A DNA stretch of 64,000 nt from NCBI GenBank assembly GCA_028751875.1, contig CM054141.1, positions 45,187,712 through 45,251,711 of the forward strand. The letters are read 5' to 3'. A model generated the notes under the pieces. The model worked only from the letters and a program-made list of their open reading frames with translations. It searched no databases and was not told the DNA's origin. A program made the position numbers and the translations under genes. Of the stretch, positions 1 through 11,684 are shown one piece after another. This stretch comes from Rapana venosa (taxonomy: Eukaryota > Mollusca > Gastropoda > Neogastropoda > Muricidae). The first letter of the stretch is position 1. The number at the start of each line of letters is the position of its first letter.

Positions 1-74
1 TGGATAAGCACATGGCTACTTTACACCATGCACTCACAAAAAGGGGGAAAAAAAGAAAAGAAATTAAGGAAAAT

Positions 75-76
<2 letters not shown>

Positions 77-134
<58 letters not shown>
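77..134. repeat. (CA)n microsatellite
   Basis: Uninterrupted CA dinucleotide run of about 58 bp. The overlapping HTHTHT frames are artefacts of the repeat. Confidence 0.97.
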
Positions 135-136
<2 letters not shown>

Positions 137-389
137 GAACCAAAACCATAAACAACAACAGCTACAAGACAAACAAATCACAAATGCACACAAAATCCTT
201 TAAAAAAATTAAAATGTGCAAACAGTACTAATCAAGAGTTTTAGATACATTTGAGTGAAGATTCAAAATGAGCATTATACTGAAACACTAATACTAATAA
301 TTAGATGAAAATCAGAGAGAAAGAGAGACAGACAGATAGACAGAGAATATATAACTGCATTTAACACTATGTAGTAGGGAAAGGAATAA

Positions 390-406
390 GCAGGAGAGAG
401 AGAGAG

Positions 407-487
<81 letters not shown>

Positions 488-552
488 AAATCTGAACAGA
501 TTTATTCATAAAAGGCCGTTGGCCCGTACATGAAGAGAGTTGCTGGAGAGAG

Positions 553-627
<75 letters not shown>

Positions 628-634
628 TGGAGCG

Positions 635-698
<64 letters not shown>

Positions 699-710
699 AG
701 AGAGAGCAGC
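390..710. repeat. (GA)n purine tracts flanking a short unique spacer
   Basis: Two long GA tracts, about 394-482 and 548-704, are separated by roughly 65 bp of unique sequence. The second tract has a G run near 617-627. All purines lie on the plus strand. The Ser-Leu and Arg-Glu frames over it are low-complexity artefacts. Confidence 0.95.
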
Positions 711-1035
711 AAGGTAAGGCAAAGGCAAGATTCTTCATATTGAGAACTACAGATAAGCGCTAATGTGCATTTTTTACGTCGAATCCCTGACTTTATTACG
801 GATTATATCACAATACCGAAGAATGTGTACAGACCATAATGATAATGAGAAAATAAAAAAAGAAAGTATGAAAGAAGATGATATAACGAAGGATAGAATC
901 ATTACGAAGATTTTTTTTTAAACTGAGAGAAAATACCATCATTTTCATAAGAAGGGAAAAAGCTATTTTGTGGATGTAGAATGAGAATAATAAACTATCC
1001 TGTCAGTCTCTCATGCACAGAGCCACGCACTCATT

Positions 1036-1038
<3 letters not shown>
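711..1038. other. AT-rich unique sequence, no gene seen
   Basis: Non-repetitive AT-rich sequence between the GA and CA tracts. I see no coding signal or recognisable transposon. Confidence 0.5.
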
Positions 1039-1088
<50 letters not shown>

Positions 1089-1140
1089 CACACACACGCA
1101 CGCACGAGCACACTCACACACACAAACATACACGCACGCA

Positions 1141-1211
<71 letters not shown>

Positions 1212-1222
1212 ACACACACGCA
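1039..1222. repeat. (CA)n microsatellite, two blocks
   Basis: CA runs at about 1039-1088 and 1143-1222, joined by a GCAC/ACAC interruption. Confidence 0.96.
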
Positions 1223-1223
1223 G

Positions 1224-1400
1224 AACATCTTGCGCACACGTTATATCCTGTTGCGCTTTTCGTAAGAGTAGGCCATTGTGTGCCGGTGGGAACAGATGAC
1301 AGAATTTACAACACCGCATACACACGGGGACTGGATGTAAAAAGCACATAAGTGCTTTTTCCATTATCCTCGACATAAAAGAATAAAATATAAATAAATA
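1224..1400 (+). mobile_element. SINE family A, 3' part
   Basis: Starts with the catcttgcgcacacgtta segment and runs through taggccattgtgtgc, catacacacgggga and an AATAAA-rich end with ATAAATA tail. The same order of blocks is found at 8800-9170, and reversed at 29155-29495, 14225-14570 and 54545-54890. The tRNA-like head is missing; the left side is replaced by the CA microsatellite. The family identity comes from these within-window matches, not from a database. Confidence 0.8.
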
Positions 1401-1403
1401 TAA

Positions 1404-1444
1404 ATGTCTCTGTCTGTCTGCCTGTCTGTCTGTCTGTCTGTCTG

Positions 1445-1481
<37 letters not shown>

Positions 1482-1508
1482 CTCTCTCTCTCTCTCTCTC
1501 TCTCTCTC
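1404..1508. repeat. (CTGT)n-(CT)n compound microsatellite
   Basis: CTGT tetranucleotides (about 1404-1447) pass into CT dinucleotides (about 1449-1508). It follows the SINE tail directly, suggesting growth from a SINE 3' end. The contig stops just after it, as expected for an assembly break in a simple repeat. Confidence 0.95.
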
Positions 1509-1512
1509 AGCT

Positions 1513-2012
1513 NNNNNNNNNNNNNNNNNNNNNNNNNNNNNNNNNNNNNNNNNNNNNNNNNNNNNNNNNNNNNNNNNNNNNNNNNNNNNNNNNNNNNNNN
1601 NNNNNNNNNNNNNNNNNNNNNNNNNNNNNNNNNNNNNNNNNNNNNNNNNNNNNNNNNNNNNNNNNNNNNNNNNNNNNNNNNNNNNNNNNNNNNNNNNNNN
1701 NNNNNNNNNNNNNNNNNNNNNNNNNNNNNNNNNNNNNNNNNNNNNNNNNNNNNNNNNNNNNNNNNNNNNNNNNNNNNNNNNNNNNNNNNNNNNNNNNNNN
1801 NNNNNNNNNNNNNNNNNNNNNNNNNNNNNNNNNNNNNNNNNNNNNNNNNNNNNNNNNNNNNNNNNNNNNNNNNNNNNNNNNNNNNNNNNNNNNNNNNNNN
1901 NNNNNNNNNNNNNNNNNNNNNNNNNNNNNNNNNNNNNNNNNNNNNNNNNNNNNNNNNNNNNNNNNNNNNNNNNNNNNNNNNNNNNNNNNNNNNNNNNNNN
2001 NNNNNNNNNNNN
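1513..2012. other. Assembly gap, exactly 500 N
   Basis: A run of exactly 500 N, the same length as the second gap at 24506-25005. Identical round lengths indicate a fixed scaffolding placeholder, so the true distance is unknown. Open frames that span it are meaningless. Confidence 0.99.
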
Positions 2013-2344
2013 TTATCCCACATTAGTTTTCGCCCTTTTTCCCTTTTAAAAAAACTTCGGGGTACCACGTTCCACTCCTCATTCATAAAATACGTAAAAA
2101 AAATTTCAATCATTTAAAAAAAAGGGGGGCCCAAAGATCTTTTTGGGCCCTGTTTTTAAACCTAAGATTATACAAAATAAAGTAAATTTAAATATTTTTA
2201 TTATGTTGAATTTAAAGAGGAAATTTAAAAATTTGGTTTTTAAAAAGGTTTGTTAAAATTTAAAAAGGTTTAAGAAATGAAAAAAAAAAGGAAATGGGGT
2301 TTTTTTTAAAAAAAGATAATATTAAATTTTTTATATGATTAATA
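2013..2344. other. AT-rich, homopolymer-inflated contig start
   Basis: Mostly A/T with long A, T and G runs. It contains a short imperfect palindrome near 2125-2150 with GGGCCC arms around AGATCT. No gene seen. The homopolymer pattern suggests a low-coverage, unpolished contig end. Confidence 0.6.
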
Positions 2345-2900
2345 TTTGGGTTGTTATTGACAACCACCTCATCAAAAATTCATCACCCAGACCTGCCACC
2401 CCTACATAATTACGCAAAAAAATGCAATCCGAAATACCTGTCCACTGATGAAAACATCCAAACTGTCACTCTTTTATTCTTTTCACTCTGGACAATTGAA
2501 ATTTTCTTTTTTGGGCGGGCCCAGCATCATCTACCCACCTCCCTCCACGAACAAAACCGCACTCGATTAGTCCTCAAAAAGAAAAAATCTGACATTTTAC
2601 CCCACCCGCAATCTCTCCACTGGTTCCGGGGCCACGGGGGAAAAAGTACAAATCAAAAACCCTCTTTTAAAAAATGTCCCACAAAACTCCCCTCCTCCTC
2701 TGGAATGTTCACCTGTACACTCTTTCTCTTCCCCCCTCGCTGCAGATTTTTTGGGCTTTCGAAAACCTAGATTCAACCAACCACTTTTTGGCCGTCGCCT
2801 TTCTCTTTTTCGGGTCCATCAATCGGGAATTAACCTCCCCTCCCTCCCTTCGTAAAAGCCTACTTACGCCCTTTTATCACATCATCATCATCAACCCGTA
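2345..2900 (+). mobile_element. CR1/L2-like LINE fragment, C-terminal ORF end
   Basis: The translated pieces follow the order typical of the region after the reverse transcriptase in CR1/L2-type LINEs: KFITQT-like, KYLSTDE, then TRLVLKKKKSDI with LHWF, and finally PRFNQ, FGRRLSLF, VHQSGIN, PSLPS and KPTYALL in shifted frames. The start matches 46682-46730 nearly block for block (gacaaccac, then ttcatcacccagacc). Frames change several times and homopolymers are inflated, so it is broken or badly sequenced. CR1/L2 is my best clade guess; a related Jockey-superfamily clade is possible. Confidence 0.72.
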
Positions 2901-2929
2901 CCTTGGGGGTCGGGGGAACTTTAAAAAAC

Positions 2930-3760
2930 ATCCCCGGGAAAACCTCCTCCATCCATCTCGGCCTCGCCTCCAGTATGCCGATCATTCTTTTCCTTTCCTT
3001 CCCCTTAAATTTTGCCACCAGACTTGTTCTGTTTTTCCCCTCCTTCTGCCACCTTCATTTTTCCCTGCAGTACTTTTTTGGGGGCAAGTTTTTGGGGCGG
3101 GGAACGTGGCCGAACCATTCAGCTTTTTCCTTTTTGACGAGGGAAAAGGGGGTTTTGTGGACCGCCAGCCTTTATTTGCCCTTTTGGGAAAAAACGTTTG
3201 GTTTTTCTTCTCCCCCAGATACCCAAAGTTTTCTATGGCATTTTGTTTCGAATGACTGGATTCGCTTTGCTGTTTCGCAGTCAATGTCCGGGTTCACTTC
3301 CGTACAGCAGGATCGACCAAATTTAGGCTTTGTGACTTTAGTTTGTTTGGGGGAAACTGATCTCTTTCTTTTCCATATGGGGGAGTTTTGTCAGGGAAGA
3401 TGTTCCAGGCATTTGACTTGATTTCGTCGTCTCGCCCGCCTTTGGGGATGTACGCCGAGGAAATTAAAAGCGTCTACCTCCTCAGTTTTTGGGCCGTTCG
3501 AAAAATTTTAGGGGTGGCTTGCCGTGCTGTTCACAAAACTTTCTTTTCTCCGAGCTCACCTCCATCCCATATGCTCCGCTCTTTCCAAATCGGTCGAAGA
3601 TCTTTCAGCTCTTTTTACTTCCCCCAGAGTCAATGTCCTCGCAAACCGAATTTTTTGAGGGGTCTGCCCCAAGGAGATGGTAGGGGGGAAGTCATGGAGG
3701 GCCCTCTCAGAGTTTTTCCAAGAACAATTTTTAAAAACTGGAGATAACGGGATTTGCCCC
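2930..3760 (-). mobile_element. RTE-like LINE fragment, RT C-terminal part, minus strand
   Basis: Read on the minus strand, the pieces in order are a region ending in EHMGWR (LDRAEHxGMEV-like), a VNSTASHP block, EEVDAFNFLGVHP (the usual F-KYLG block after the RT domain), RKKLNGSATFPAP (KRRKLxWFGHVTR-like) and KSTAGKNEGGRRRGK. This is the normal order of the C-terminal half of RTE-like ORFs and matches the element at 19536-22757. Frames shift repeatedly, so no intact protein exists. It is head-to-head with the CR1-like fragment on its left. Confidence 0.65.
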
Positions 3761-4104
3761 AATGTTTTTTCAGTTTTAAAATTTTATTTCAAAAAAGTTT
3801 TCCCCCTTTTTTATTCATAAGTCCCCGAAAACCAAAAATTAACCCTGTGAATTACAACCGGGGGTTGGGGTTTTTTTTGGGGGGCTCTGGGACAAAATTT
3901 GGGAAATAAGTTAAAAAGGGGCGGGGAAGGTTTTGAACCCCAATTGGGAATAAAAATAGGCTCAAAATCCATAAATAAAATTTTATTACATTTTTTTAAA
4001 AATATATAATACATTAAATTTTTTAATATTGGTCACATAAAAAAATATAACATTTTCTGTAAGTATTGCGGCAACAAAAAAAAAAACCACATGCACACAC
4101 CTCA
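3761..4104. other. AT-rich homopolymer-inflated sequence
   Basis: Long G, T and A homopolymers and no recognisable gene. Probably low-quality consensus, as in the rest of this contig end. Confidence 0.5.
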
Positions 4105-4186
4105 AAAAAAAAGAGAGAGAGAAAAAGAGAAGAAAAAGAGAAGAGAAGGAAGAGAAAAGAGAGAGAAGAGAGAGGGAGAGAGAGGA

Positions 4187-4218
<32 letters not shown>

Positions 4219-4246
4219 AGAGAAGAGAGAGAGAGAGAGAAGAGGG
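4105..4246. repeat. (GA)n purine tract
   Basis: GA/GAA-rich tract of about 140 bp with all purines on the plus strand. Confidence 0.93.
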
Positions 4247-5150
4247 ACACTTGTATTTGTATAATTTTTTAAAACCCGCCAATTTCTCTGCATAAATTCG
4301 GGGGGCTGCTCTACCCCGGGCAAACGCACGCCACAAGAGCAGACCACCCTTTTCTTTTTTTTCTTAAAAAAACCCAAACTTTCCTGTCTGAACTGTTTTT
4401 TTTTCCCTTCAAGTACCTTTCTACAGATTTTTTTCCTGGGTCAAATCTCTCGTTTCTGTTTTCTTTCACGTGCATAAATATACTTGTCCAGGGGCCTCGG
4501 TTTTTTACTCACTGATCTTTGTTTTTCCCGAATTTCAGTTGTGCCTTGGAACCTGTTTTCAGTGTCCCATCCAACACTAAAAAAAAAAATTCTTTTGTGC
4601 CAAAGCATCAAATTCTGAATTCACAATGAGTTGACTGCCAGTTTTTTTTTCATTCTCTGAATTACTTCCTGATTTTCATTGTTATGATGTAGTCAAACAT
4701 AATTGTGTTGTGGTGGGGGGGTAGGTGTGTGGTTATAAAAAAATCTGCTTCATCAAAGGTCTTTAAAAATTTGAATTCATATAAGTGAGGTGTAGGGCTG
4801 GGTACGTTTTTGCTATATGCGGCGTAAAAAATAAGTTTTTATGTCTTCTAGTCAATGGGGGGAAAAATTTTCATAATTTACGTGGTTTGTGTTTTGTGGG
4901 TGTGTGTGTGTGGTGTGTGTGGTGTGTGGGGCGTCGCGGCGCCGCGCGCGCATTTGTTGGGGGGTGTGTGTTTGTTTCGTAAAATTTTATTTGAATCATT
5001 TTTGGGAAAGTTTTAACCCAAAAGAAATAAGCTTTTTTTTGTCTTTGAGACAAAAACATTTTTTATATTTTTTATATTTTTTTTCTTTGAGTGTTTCCCA
5101 AAGTCCAACCCCCGTCCCACGTCGGGGGAAACGGAAACAGTCAAGCGGCT
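4247..5150. other. Unique low-complexity sequence with a GT-rich patch
   Basis: AT- and T-rich sequence with a GT-rich stretch at about 4888-4975 containing a GC patch (gcgtcgcggcgccgcgcgcg). No gene or transposon recognised. Confidence 0.5.
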
Positions 5151-8100
5151 AACGGCTCTGGGAGCTGTGACTTGGCCTAGCAAGCCGACCAGTGGATATT
5201 AACAACGCTAAGAAAACTGAAAAGAGACATAAACGGACGATACCATCGGAAAACGACCTCGCAATGAAACGGACATCGAGATAGGCAACATTGACTACAA
5301 TTGGGAACATGGAACATCTGCGGCCTAACAAACGAAGAACCAAATGTAATTCATGACCAAAAGAACGAACTCCATCAGGGCATTTCAGACACTAGGAAGA
5401 AATGGCGAAGGAACGAAAGAAAATCCATTCAAACTTTGTTTTCCATCGAGTGAGTCCAGGAAAGACCAAGAGCAATGCATTGTGGCATTCATCCTAACAC
5501 CCAAGACATATCAAAGAATCTCATGAGAATAGAAACATATATCAGAAAGACTGATTAAAATTGTGTAAGAAAGTCCAACAAAATTGTCAACTATACCAAG
5601 TATATGCACGCAGTGTAACGATTCGTACACAGAAGAGGAGAAAGACCATTCTAATCAAGAGCTCTCCGACCTCATCAACAGCACCCTGACAAAGAGGACC
5701 TGTAAGTCATGGGTGATTTCAACGCAGAGTTGTGAGAGAAGAACCCCGTGATAAAAACATCTTGACCCCACAGTGACCACAGAACACCTTGCAATTTACA
5801 ATGGTAACCACGTGCTTAAACTAGTGTGCAGAGCAGTGATCTGATCATCAACAACACCTATATCCAACATACGAGCCCTCCCAAAATTTTACACCTGGTA
5901 CAAATGGATCGATCTCAACATCTTGGCTCAAATCTGACTTAGACTTTGCAAGATCTAGAACGCGTTACGCCAATCAAAGACTCAAAAGCCATCCCCAATG
6001 CCAACCTAGACACTGACCACAGCCTTCCATACTATGCCTCCAGTACTCAGAAGAAAAAAATAACAACTCTAGGAAGAACACCTGAAAAGATAACTCCTAC
6101 AAACTGGAAGATAAAGAATTGCAAGAAAATATCACAGTGCTATCAAAGGTGGAAACTGACCCCATTGATACACACCTCTCAACATGGAGCAATCTGGGAC
6201 ACCATCAAAGCCATCTCTCTTGAACACCTTAAGGAAGTTTGCGGGACAAAGAAATGTGGAGGTAATAACAGGAAAGCTACAGCTTGGTGTAAACCAAGAG
6301 TTGAAGGAAGCCATCAAGAAAAAAAAGCAGCTATATAAGCTTGGGTCAAGACCAATGAAGAAGAGGGCTACGTCAAGTACCAAATCGCAATAAGACATCG
6401 TAATCGAGTTGTAAAGCCTCTAAAGAAAAAATCTTGTGCGACTTATGGAGAGAAGTTAAGTGAAATTTGTTAAGCACTCCCCAAGAGACCTTTTTCAAAA
6501 GTGTGAAGACGAATATAGTAAGAATGAGCATTCAATCCAACAACAGTATTGAATGAAGCAAATGGAGAGGCGCACTGCACACAGAAAGGAAATTCTGAAA
6601 CGAATGGAAGACAATTTTAAAGATCTTTTAAACCATCTGGAGTACAAGCTTCCCAGCTCGCAGTTTCTCACACGCTACAAAGACCAGTTAGAGCCCAAAT
6701 CCTTGAATGAGCTGAAACAAGAAAAGCAATTAAAAAACAGGCCCAAAGGAGCAAAGCGGCAGGTGATGAAGGCATAACAACTGAAGCCATCCTTGCATGT
6801 GCAAACGGAGTTAAGTGGCTCACCATCATCTCCAGAAAGCATGGGAGAGAAGGAAAGTACCAATGGACGGCAAAATGAATAGTTGGCCAATATTGGAAAG
6901 AAAAGGCAGCAAGAGAGACTGCAGCACCAACAGAGGGCATTCACTTACTGATCCATGTAGGGAAGAATGTATGCAAAGATTCTGGAACACGCACAAGAGC
7001 CAAAGCAGAACACCTACTGAGGCAATGCCCATTTTTGGCTTTCGTGAAAGGAAGAGGTGCACAGATGCCATTTTCGCACTCCGACAGCTTTGTAAAGAAG
7101 CCCTCGTAATACACCAAGACCTTCATGCACAGTATTCGTTGATCAAAGAAAAGCTTCACCGAGTCAACAGAGACAAGCTCTGGAAAGATCCTGGAGCAGT
7201 ACGACTGAAGGGGCAGTTGCTTGAATAACATCAGAGCAATCTATGCAACCAGTATGAGCGCAGTCCGAACAGCCAGTGACCATCCGACTGGTTCCCGGAT
7301 AGCATCAGGGTCAGCAATGGCTGCGTACTCTCCCCCCCTTCTCTCGTGATCTACATGTACAGATTCAAAGGAAGCCACCCAGATCTGAGGCCCTGAACGA
7401 ACTATTATTTGCTGACGACCAGTCCCTGATGAATCATACAAGCAGCTCTCAAGAACACACAGACCAACCTCAACACAAATCTGCGAGAGGTATGAACATG
7501 AAGAATCAGTATCACAAAAAACAGAAGTTATGTCTGATCAGCAGAAATCAGTAAAGCTGGAACATCAACATTCAACGCACCCAGCTGAAACAGAGCAAAG
7601 AAGTTAATACCTTGCAGCCTCATCACTGAAGATGGAAAATTGGACAGAGAGATAGAAAAAAGATGCCAGAAAGCGAATAGCAGTCATTTACCAACTCGCC
7701 CCCCTCTATAAACATCCCAGCATCCCAAGGAGCACCAAGGCAAAACTCATCAACGCCACTTCGTATCCAACACTCACATACCAGTGTCAGACATGGGCCC
7801 TACAAAAGCCTTAGAGAGAAAACGGTCAATGTGAAAAAATGCGCTGCCTGAGAAAGGCCTGTCAACAAAGACCAGACCGCGACAAGATCAAGAAATGAGG
7901 TGATCAGAGACATGTTTGACTAACACCAATTCTCCACCATAGCGAACAACACAGGATCAGGTGTTTGGTCCCTCACTAAATGCGCCCAACCAACACCCCT
8001 ACGGCATACACCATCAAATACAATGCGTGTAAAGCAATGTAGACCAAGGAGACGATGAGCGACCCGTGGCTGACACCCTGCGAGCCCATGACCTGTCACT

Positions 8101-8190
8101 ACATCAAGCCTCCCGCCTAGCTGGCAGACAGACTCTGTGTCTCCCCGCGACGCCGAAGGGCACCCAGCGTAGATGAAATGAAGAAGAAGG
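5150..8190 (+). mobile_element. Decayed non-LTR retrotransposon (APE endonuclease plus RT)
   Basis: A plus-strand LINE about 3 kb long that reads in fragments. Visible pieces in order: an endonuclease piece with GDFNAEL (about 5707-5735); connecting helical pieces (for example 6553-6777); RT finger sequence RKRCTDAIFALRQLC then VNRDKLWK and KGQLLE (about 7045-7225); an FADDQSLM-like catalytic loop (about 7410-7440); TEDGKLDREIEKRCQKAN (about 7626-7680); TLTYQCQTWALQK (about 7770-7812); CEKMRCLRKA; and a 3' end with DEMKKK (about 8170-8190). The layout is that of RTE-like or related APE-type LINEs. Stop codons and frameshifts occur throughout. The family differs from the element at 19.5-22.8 kb, as its RT motifs are distinct. 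The 5' boundary is uncertain. Confidence 0.75.
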
Positions 8191-8394
8191 TCTTAGATTT
8201 TTTTATGTGAATCAATCTGCCGTGTCAGTATTTGTAGTAATGCCCTTCAAGGGATGATTAACGTGTTTTGGACTTACAAGAATTTGACTTGATTAGCACC
8301 CAGATCCCCATTCAAGGTCTAGTGCATGAAACGTTCCGGGCACAGGCGGGATTTTGAACCCCCCCCCCCTCCCCCCCCATCACTTTATCGCTTT
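8191..8394. other. Spacer with C-run
   Basis: Unique sequence ending in an interrupted C homopolymer (about 8359-8378). No gene seen. Confidence 0.4.
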
Positions 8395-8575
8395 CAACGT
8401 GTGGTGCTGGGCCCCTTAGATCAGCGAATCATCCTTGAACACCGTTATAACCTGTTCGCCTTTTTTGGAAGATAGACCATTGGTGTGCACTTGGTGAAGA
8501 ACGGATGGCGAACACTTAAACGCACATGAGTGGTTATTCTACCTATCCTTGAAATGAAAGGGGAAAAAATATATA
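8395..8575 (+). mobile_element. SINE family A, decayed 3' part
   Basis: Carries in order a ttataacctgttcgcc block, agaccattggtgtgc, aagaacggatgg and cgcacatgagtggttattc before an A-rich end. These match the 3' half of the copy at 8800-9170 at lower identity. Confidence 0.6.
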
Positions 8576-8799
8576 AACAATGCTATGATGCATACAGACT
8601 CCTTCCTCTCTGCGTCTCTATACTCCCCTAACCCTCTACATTACTTAAAAATAGCTTTCCCTTAACTTACTTGTTATGATAATTTTTAATTGATTGATTT
8701 CAAATATCTATATTATTCATATTTTTTTTATTTTTGTTTTTTTTTTTTTGTTCTACTTACAGTCTAATCTCCTTCAGTCATCTCTTATCATTATTTCTT
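8576..8799. other. T-rich spacer between two SINE copies
   Basis: AT-rich spacer with a T homopolymer near 8738-8750. Nothing recognised. Confidence 0.4.
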
Positions 8800-9172
8800 A
8801 TTGGGGGGACGGGATATCCTGGTGTTAGAGAGATCTATTCGTGTCTTCTGAACCGTGAGTTCGATGATATCGTTCAAGAGGATATTCTCCTCTGATTTAA
8901 CATCATTCACACCGACCACCCTCCCCCAAAAGTCCATCGATGAGACTATAAACCGAGGTCCGTGTGTGACCACATAGTTCCGCAGAAACATCTTGCGCAC
9001 ACGTTAAAACCCTTTCCGTTTTTCGTAAGAGTAGGCCATTGTTGTGACGTTGGGAACGGATGACAAATTTGCAAAACTGTATACACACGGGACTAATGAA
9101 AAAAAGCACACGAGTGCTTATTCCAATTTATCCTCGAAATCAAAGATAAATAAAATAAAATTATTATATTCG
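8800..9172 (+). mobile_element. SINE family A, near-full-length
   Basis: A decayed tRNA-like head (tggtgttagagagatc, and gtgagttcgatgatatc in the B-box position) is followed by a body with gatgagactataaaccgag, catcttgcgcacacgtta, gtaggccattgt, catacacacggga and an A-rich end (AATAAAATAAAAT). The same block order is seen reversed at 29155-29495 with a better head. Pol III SINE biology is established knowledge; family membership is from in-window comparison. Confidence 0.8.
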
Positions 9173-9194
9173 AAATGATTAGGGATGATATAGA

Positions 9195-9297
9195 ATGTGT
9201 GTGTGCACACACGCGTGCCTGTGTGTGTTGGGTGTGTGTGGTGTGTGTGTGTTTGCGTGTGTGTGTAGTGTGTGTGTGAGGTTTGCGCGCGTGAAGT

Positions 9298-9328
<31 letters not shown>

Positions 9329-9530
9329 GAGAAGAGAGAGAGAGGAGAGAGAGAAAGAGAAGAGAGAGAGAGAGAGAGAGAGAAGAGATAGAGAGAAAGA
9401 GAAGAGAGGGGGGATGGGTGGGGGTAAACAGAGAGTCAAATCAGACACACGAACACACAAACACACACACACACTTTAAGTGAACAGACGTAAAATTGAA
9501 GACACACACACACACGCACGCGTGCGCACG
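9195..9530. repeat. Compound (GT)n-(GA)n-(CA)n microsatellite
   Basis: GT-rich block (about 9196-9280), GA-rich block (9298-9405), then CA-rich blocks (about 9445-9475 and 9502-9535). It follows the SINE tail. Confidence 0.93.
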
Positions 9531-9850
9531 CACACATTACCATCCCCTTCCCTACACACCTCACAGCAAAAGAAAACAAAGTAAATGGAAAGTGGTGCAA
9601 AGTTTAATCTCTGTATCTCTTTGCAACAGTCTTTCTTTGAGAAAAATAATAAAAGTCACAACTTATGAAAAAACAAAAATATGTCAACAGGACGGATATA
9701 ACATTGTTTTTCCTTGGTCCTTTTTTTGTATCACAGATCAAAAACGCGGAAAGAGGTATGCCCGAAAAACATGTTATTTTCAGTGAAATTTCCACTAAAA
9801 TTTTGTCATAGGTCAACAAAAGAATCAAACAGATGAAGTTTCTTGAAGCA
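9531..9850. other. AT-rich unique sequence
   Basis: No recognised element; the open frames here are short and carry no known motif. Confidence 0.4.
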
Positions 9851-10115
9851 GCATGTATTACGTATGTGCGTAGGTAGGTATGTACATATATAGCGATAGT
9901 ATGTACAATATTACGTAGATAAGTGACATATGTTGCTATGTATGTATGATACATATCGTACTTTATTGTATGGATTCATATGTCCACATGTATTTACGTA
10001 TGACGTATGTATGTTACTTATGTAATGAACATTTATGATACGTAATACTAAGTATACGGTACATACGTAACGTACCGTACGTATGTATGTATGTATGTAT
10101 ACACAAATTTTTTGT
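9851..10115. repeat. Degenerate TATG/TACG tetranucleotide tract
   Basis: About 260 bp dominated by variants of tatg, tacg and tacata, ending in a clean (gtat)n at about 10080-10102. It is a decayed tetranucleotide microsatellite. Confidence 0.75.
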
Positions 10116-10145
10116 ACATTGCTAAATGCACTACAATGCACACGA

Positions 10146-10239
10146 GCAAAGAGAGAGAAGAAGAGGAGAGAGAGAGAGTAAGAGAAGAGAGAGAGAGAGA
10201 GAGAGTAGAAGAGAGAGAGAGAGAGAGAGTGAGAGAGAG

Positions 10240-10270
<31 letters not shown>

Positions 10271-10276
10271 GAGAGC

Positions 10277-10315
<39 letters not shown>

Positions 10316-10345
10316 GAGAGAGAACGAGAGAGAGATAGAGAGAGT
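10146..10345. repeat. (GA)n purine tract, copy 1
   Basis: GA repeat with GAAA interruptions. The counterpart at 25168-25268 is only half as long. Confidence 0.95.
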
Positions 10346-10944
10346 AAAAAAATCTAAAACATATTGAGACAAGAATCACTTTAAAAACACTTCGCCCCTG
10401 TCATCCAAACAAACGACGTGTGCTCGTCAGTATTAAACAATGAGTTGCGTATTCTGAATAGTGACCAAAATGTAACAACTGCCATCTAGCATAGGGATTC
10501 AAAATATGTACAGAACACAATGACAAAGGTTTGTTTAAGAAAAATTCACACACACACACATACAGACATACACACACACCACACAAACGTATAAATGTAT
10601 GTATGGTACATAATATAAATATCTATATAGTCTATACATATATCTATTTATATATATGTATACATCCTCATCACAAAACTTTCTGAAATATCACACACCT
10701 CAGAAACCAGAAATATTTGCTGACGATGATGCATCATAGAAAAATGTAACAAACCGCAGTCAGTCACACAATGTAACGTACACCACTCAGTTTTTGTCAT
10801 GCTATGATCACAACCGTTTTTCCACTGGTTGTCGACGTATGCACATTAAAAACAACCACAAAAGTTTATTATACTTAGTTCCAAGTAGCTCGACATCAGC
10901 GTTGTCAAAATAAATATACATTTTCAGGAAACAATAAATTTGTC
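10346..10944. other. Intergenic or intronic sequence with CATA/ATCT tracts
   Basis: Contains a CA/CATA microsatellite (about 10547-10590) and a TATC/TATA tract (about 10615-10665). No gene seen. Collinear with 25270-25850. Confidence 0.5.
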
Positions 10945-11025
10945 CCACACACACTCACACACACACCACGCACGCACGCACGCACCGCACGCACGCACGC
11001 AACGCACGCACCACCACGCACGCAA

Positions 11026-11069
<44 letters not shown>

Positions 11070-11092
11070 CACACACCACACACACACTCACA
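10945..11092. repeat. (GCAC)n/(CA)n microsatellite, copy 1
   Basis: CGCA tetranucleotides flanked by CA runs. The counterpart is 25855-25951. Confidence 0.95.
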
Positions 11093-11189
11093 TTTACGTG
11101 CACTACCAGCTCAAGAGGCTGACATAGTTCCTTTTAATCTTCTCTCTTCAAACAGCAATATGAAAATCAAAGCATCCTTTTCAAACTGC

Positions 11190-11335
11190 GTATAAAACTT
11201 CCACATTCATAAGCCCATTGTCCCCCGAAAGGGACGAATGCGGCTATCCTTAGATGGGTGGCAAAAACTTTACATACGCAAAAATCTCGCCATTAGTGAA
11301 CATCCCAGCTCGAGCCGAGAACAAAACAGAGAGTA
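11190..11335 (+). mobile_element. SINE family C, 3' fragment (copy 1)
   Basis: Blocks gaatgcggctatcctta, ttacatacgcaaaa, cgccattagtgaacatccc and ctcgagccgag match the 3' end of the full element at 36078-36450. Head missing. Confidence 0.6.
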
Positions 11336-11684
11336 TGTATAAACTTGTTCTGATACTTTAATATCATTTATACGAATGTTAAAAAATAAGATACACTGCA
11401 GTTTGGATAGTTTACATATAATGTGCAGTGACTAACATTCTTTTAGACCAAAAATAACGATGACCATTTACTCGTTATACATACTTTCTCACAAAAGTGG
11501 AAGCTAACATATTTGCTTCTTTTTTTGTTTTTAAAAGCACTATATACATCGCAGTTCATGCAGTTAGCAGAACCATATTTGCAGAATTTTCTAAATCACT
11601 CAAATATGACTTGACACCGTTCAAAAGAAAGATGCTTGAAAAGAAGACAGAGACTCGACCACTCACAACACCCGATTTGGAAGA
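11336..11684. other. AT-rich sequence without recognised gene
   Basis: Collinear with 26190-26560. Small open frames in the two copies are not conserved in frame, which argues against coding. Confidence 0.45.

Noticed and set aside
312..763. Frames over the GA tracts (SLSLSL and EREREREE)
   Set aside because: Simple-repeat translation.
1364..2117. Open frames running through the first N gap
   Set aside because: Built from N placeholders.
2125..2150. GGGCCC palindrome as a regulatory hairpin
   Set aside because: It lies in homopolymer-inflated sequence at a contig end and has no context.
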